A DNA stretch of 7,756 bases from Lachnospiraceae bacterium (GTDB lineage: Bacteria > Bacillota > Clostridia > Lachnospirales > Lachnospiraceae). The stretch spans positions 4,158-11,913 of the forward strand of contig JAAVAA010000057.1 in assembly GCA_014804285.1 (NCBI GenBank). Reading direction: 5' to 3'. The notes beneath the pieces were generated by a model, which was not told the origin of the DNA, made no database searches, and worked only from the letters and a program-made list of their open reading frames with translations. Below, one piece after another: positions 5,849 to 7,756 of the stretch; position 1 is the stretch's first letter, and each line of letters opens with the position of its first letter. Made by a program: the position numbers and the translations under genes.

Positions 5849-6528
5849 TACCTCCTCCGCTCGTCGCTGATAATACGCCCATCTTCAACCGTAATAATAC
5901 GCTCTGCTTCCAAAGCCACTTTTTCATCGTGAGTAATCAGCAAAATTGTCTGCTCCAGATTACGGTTAGAGAGCTTCAGCATGTCAATTATTTCTTTGGA
6001 ATTTTTCTGATCCAGATTTCCGGTTGGCTCGTCCGCCAGAAGCAAAGCCGGACGATAAATCAATGAACGTGCAATCGCCACTCTTTGCTGCTGACCGCCG
6101 GATAACTGGTTCGGCAAGGCTTCAAGCCTCTGCGCAATGCCAAGCGAACTGACAACCTTCTCAAAATATTCCTGATTTGGTTTTTTCTTGTCAAGGGCAA
6201 GAGGCATGAGGATATTTTTCCGCACTGTGAGGGTAGGAATCAGGTTATAAAACTGATATACCAGCCCAACCTTTCTACGCCGGAAAATCGCTGCCTGTGT
6301 CGGGTTTAGCTTAGAAAGGTCGATTCCGTCTATAATAACTTTTCCACCTGTGGGCTTATCCACACTGCCAAGAATATGAAGCAGAGTAGATTTACCGGAA
6401 CCGGATGCTCCGATAATCGCCACAAACTCCCCTTTGCTGACTGACAAGTCAATCCCGTCCAGCGCTGTTACCTGATTGCTGCCAGAGCCATATATCTTCC
6501 TGACTCCCTCACATTTCAAAATCTCCAT
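5848..6528 (-). CDS. ABC transporter ATP-binding protein (MacB/LolD type)
   Basis: This 226-residue ATPase powers the FtsX-type permease from the cytoplasmic face. All motifs are intact: Walker A GASGSGKST (40-48), Q-loop Gln92 (VYQFYNL), signature LSGGQ (142-146), Walker B LLLADEP with catalytic Glu167, D-loop GNLD (170-173) and H-loop His200 (LLITHD). Length and sequence style match the MacB/LolD/BceA group, whose members work with FtsX-fold permeases. The ATG is preceded by AAAGGAG nine bases upstream. The stop shares one base with the permease start. A 139-base gap separates it from the histidine kinase gene; that gap holds a hairpin, a short inverted repeat and a weak promoter, so separate induction of the two transporter genes, probably by the partner response regulator, is possible. 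Confidence 0.95.
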   Translation of the reverse strand: MEILKCEGVRKIYGSGSNQVTALDGIDLSVSKGEFVAIIGASGSGKSTLLHILGSVDKPTGGKVIIDGIDLSKLNPTQAAIFRRRKVGLVYQFYNLIPTLTVRKNILMPLALDKKKPNQEYFEKVVSSLGIAQRLEALPNQLSGGQQQRVAIARSLIYRPALLLADEPTGNLDQKNSKEIIDMLKLSNRNLEQTILLITHDEKVALEAERIITVEDGRIISDERRR

Positions 6529-6570
6529 TCCAAATTTCTCCTTTCGTCTACATTACTCTGTACCTTCCGG

Positions 6571-6586
6571 GCATAATACAATATGC
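6571..6586. repeat. Short inverted repeat in the leader of the ABC operon
   Basis: GCATA-N6-TATGC is a 5+5 inverted repeat. It overlaps the candidate -10 element of the transporter genes and could be a regulator site, but arms this short and AT-rich arise easily by chance. Confidence 0.3.
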
Positions 6587-6607
6587 TCTTTTGGTGTTTC
6601 CTGTCAT
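6578..6607 (-). promoter_or_regulatory. Possible weak promoter for the ABC transporter genes
   Basis: ATGACA (6607 to 6602) and TATTGT (6583 to 6578) are 18 bases apart. Both are imperfect. Its appeal is the place: the 139-base gap between kinase and ATPase genes, where transporter genes of such modules often carry their own inducible promoter. Confidence 0.3.
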
Positions 6608-6629
6608 CTGTGAAGACTGATCCTCACAG
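6608..6629. other. Intercistronic hairpin between kinase and ABC genes
   Basis: CTGTGA and TCACAG arms, extended inward by a G-T, a G-C and an A-T pair when read on the minus strand, form a nine-pair stem with a four-base loop. On the minus strand no T-run follows, so it is not a standard terminator for the kinase message; it may mark an RNA processing or stability site. On the plus strand it is followed by CTTTT, but no plus-strand gene ends here. Confidence 0.45.
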
Positions 6630-6667
6630 CTTTTACAATTAGCAGTATAACAAGCGAAAGTTACAGC

Positions 6668-7756
6668 TCAGTGACTGTAGAAGCGAATTTCAAAAAAAGC
6701 GCCGCCACCAGGCTTATTTTGAGCCCGTATGGTTCCGTTCTGGCGTTCAACAATTTCTTTTGTCAGGGACAAGCCTATTCCGATACCACCCTCTCTGGCA
6801 TTCTGTCCTCGATAGAACCGTTCAAAGAGATGAGGAATATCTTCTTTTGCAAATCCTTCCCCGTCATCCCATATCAAAATTTCTGTATATAGCGGATTCT
6901 GGGCATAGGAACAATGGATTGTTCCCCCAGGGCTATGCTCCATACAATTTTTCATCAGGTTCATTATTGCCTCCATAGTCCAGTCCAAATCTGCAATAAC
7001 CGGCATTTCACCCAACTCAGGTATATCAATAGAAGTGCCGGAGCTGACAAACAATTCCTGCAGATTATCTGCTGCAAGGACAAGAAGGGTAAAGACATCT
7101 ACCTCCTCCTTTTGTAAATGCAATGTACCGGCATCAATCCGGGATAAAACCAACAGGGCTTCCTCCAAATGCGTCAGGCGCGAAAGCTGTTTTTCTACCT
7201 GACCCAAATGCTTACTTCCGTAATCCTGTTTCATCATCTGAATAGACAAGGAAATAGCAGTAATCGGCGTTTTAATCTGATGTGCAATATTAGACAGATT
7301 TTCTGCAAAATCATTCTTTGCCTGCACCGCCGAATCCTTCGTCTGATAGAGAAATGTCACTGTCTTATAGATTTCATCTTCCAGTTTGGAAAAATCATCC
7401 TCACCGGAAGTGGAGAGAATGACCGCCTTTCCGGTGTTCACCTGTTCCAGATACTCTGCTAATGCTCGGATACGTATAGTTTCCAATCTATTCCGATACA
7501 AAAAAGTACAAAAGAAAAGTGAAATCCCCATCATAAAACCCATTGCCATAAATAGAATGTTTTGTCCATAAGTGAGCCCCGAAAAATCAGATATATGGTA
7601 TCCCAATGCGGATAAAATATCATCTTCCGTGGCACTGTCAGAATTTCCACTTATATATTCCTTTAACGCCGCAGAAATTATTTTTTGAGCTTCGGGTTCC
7701 TGTTCTGCCACTTTGCCGCAGACCGCATTTAACAGATCAAACTGAAGCTTACTGTA
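6668..7756 (-). CDS. Membrane sensor histidine kinase (5' end beyond window)
   Basis: This is the sensor of a two-component system. The frame is open to the right edge, with 362 codons visible; the GTG at 7711 is an internal Val, not the start. In visible numbering, an extracytoplasmic part (1-65) precedes a membrane helix (about 66-86, ILFMAMGFMMGISLFFCTFLY); a first helix must lie outside the window. A linker of about 60 residues (HAMP-like) leads to the phosphoacceptor domain with the H-box NIAHQIKTPI (phosphorylated His159). The ATPase domain shows the N-box (NLMKNCMEHS, Asn270), G1 box DDGEG (297-301), F-box LFERFYRG (310-317) and G2 box GGIGIGLSL (323-331), all intact. It lies before the ABC genes on the same strand, which suggests control of that transporter with a response regulator encoded just outside the window. 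The short sensor region differs from large periplasmic sensors. Confidence 0.93.
   Translation of the reverse strand, partial: YSKLQFDLLNAVCGKVAEQEPEAQKIISAALKEYISGNSDSATEDDILSALGYHISDFSGLTYGQNILFMAMGFMMGISLFFCTFLYRNRLETIRIRALAEYLEQVNTGKAVILSTSGEDDFSKLEDEIYKTVTFLYQTKDSAVQAKNDFAENLSNIAHQIKTPITAISLSIQMMKQDYGSKHLGQVEKQLSRLTHLEEALLVLSRIDAGTLHLQKEEVDVFTLLVLAADNLQELFVSSGTSIDIPELGEMPVIADLDWTMEAIMNLMKNCMEHSPGGTIHCSYAQNPLYTEILIWDDGEGFAKEDIPHLFERFYRGQNAREGGIGIGLSLTKEIVERQNGTIRAQNKPGGGAFFEIRFYSH

Noticed and set aside
7169..7462. 97-codon plus-strand frame inside the histidine kinase gene
   Set aside because: The opposite strand carries the intact H-box and linker of the kinase, so this frame is a by-product.
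7709..7711. GTG as start codon of the histidine kinase
   Set aside because: The frame stays open for all 15 codons upstream to the window edge, no ribosome binding site precedes the GTG, and starting there would leave only one membrane helix after a hydrophilic stretch.
1..7756. Search by eye for CRISPR repeats, tRNA/rRNA genes, transposase or integrase, toxin-antitoxin pairs and attachment sites
   Set aside because: None was seen. The pseudogenes have no flanking inverted or direct repeats that I could find, so no mobile element is claimed.

Overview
The window looks like chromosomal DNA from an anaerobic, moderate-GC member of the Clostridia, most likely Lachnospiraceae. This is inferred from strong AGGAGG-type ribosome binding sites, TTG start codons, the style of the FtsX-type ABC permease and the ferredoxin/Crp-Fnr gene pair. 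No database search was possible. Six genes plus two decayed remnants lie on the minus strand; only the Crp/Fnr regulator is on the plus strand. I see no RNA gene, insertion sequence, CRISPR array or integrase.

Region 1 (1-1864) is a divergent redox or nitrosative-stress locus. A Crp/Fnr-type regulator (plus strand, TTG start) faces a two-gene operon. The first operon gene encodes a 170-residue helical protein with a Cys-x2-Cys-x3-Cys motif that resembles the N-terminal part of hybrid cluster protein (Hcp). The second, overlapping by 26 bases, encodes an Fe-S ferredoxin-like protein cut by the left edge. The intergenic region holds a perfect 14-bp palindrome. It is centred at -41.5 of the predicted operon promoter and just downstream of the predicted regulator promoter. 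This suggests one site that activates the operon and represses the regulator. It is the most coherent candidate for a little-described system here.

Region 2 (1865-2657) holds free methionine-R-sulfoxide reductase (fRMsr), which lacks one of the three family cysteines. Downstream is a graveyard of two genes: an msrA with an internal deletion and frame change, then the first codons of an aldo/keto reductase interrupted by a TAG stop. This appears to be the eroded remainder of an oxidative-repair operon.

Region 3 (2802-3556) is a 220-residue, seven-helix membrane protein of unknown function with its own near-consensus promoter.

Region 4 (3629-7756) is a sensor kinase / ABC exporter module: a histidine kinase (5' end outside the window), an ABC ATPase and a two-module FtsX/MacB-type permease whose start overlaps the ATPase stop by one base. 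A response regulator gene probably lies just beyond the right edge. The module probably senses and removes, or relieves stress from, an envelope-active compound; the substrate cannot be read from the sequence.
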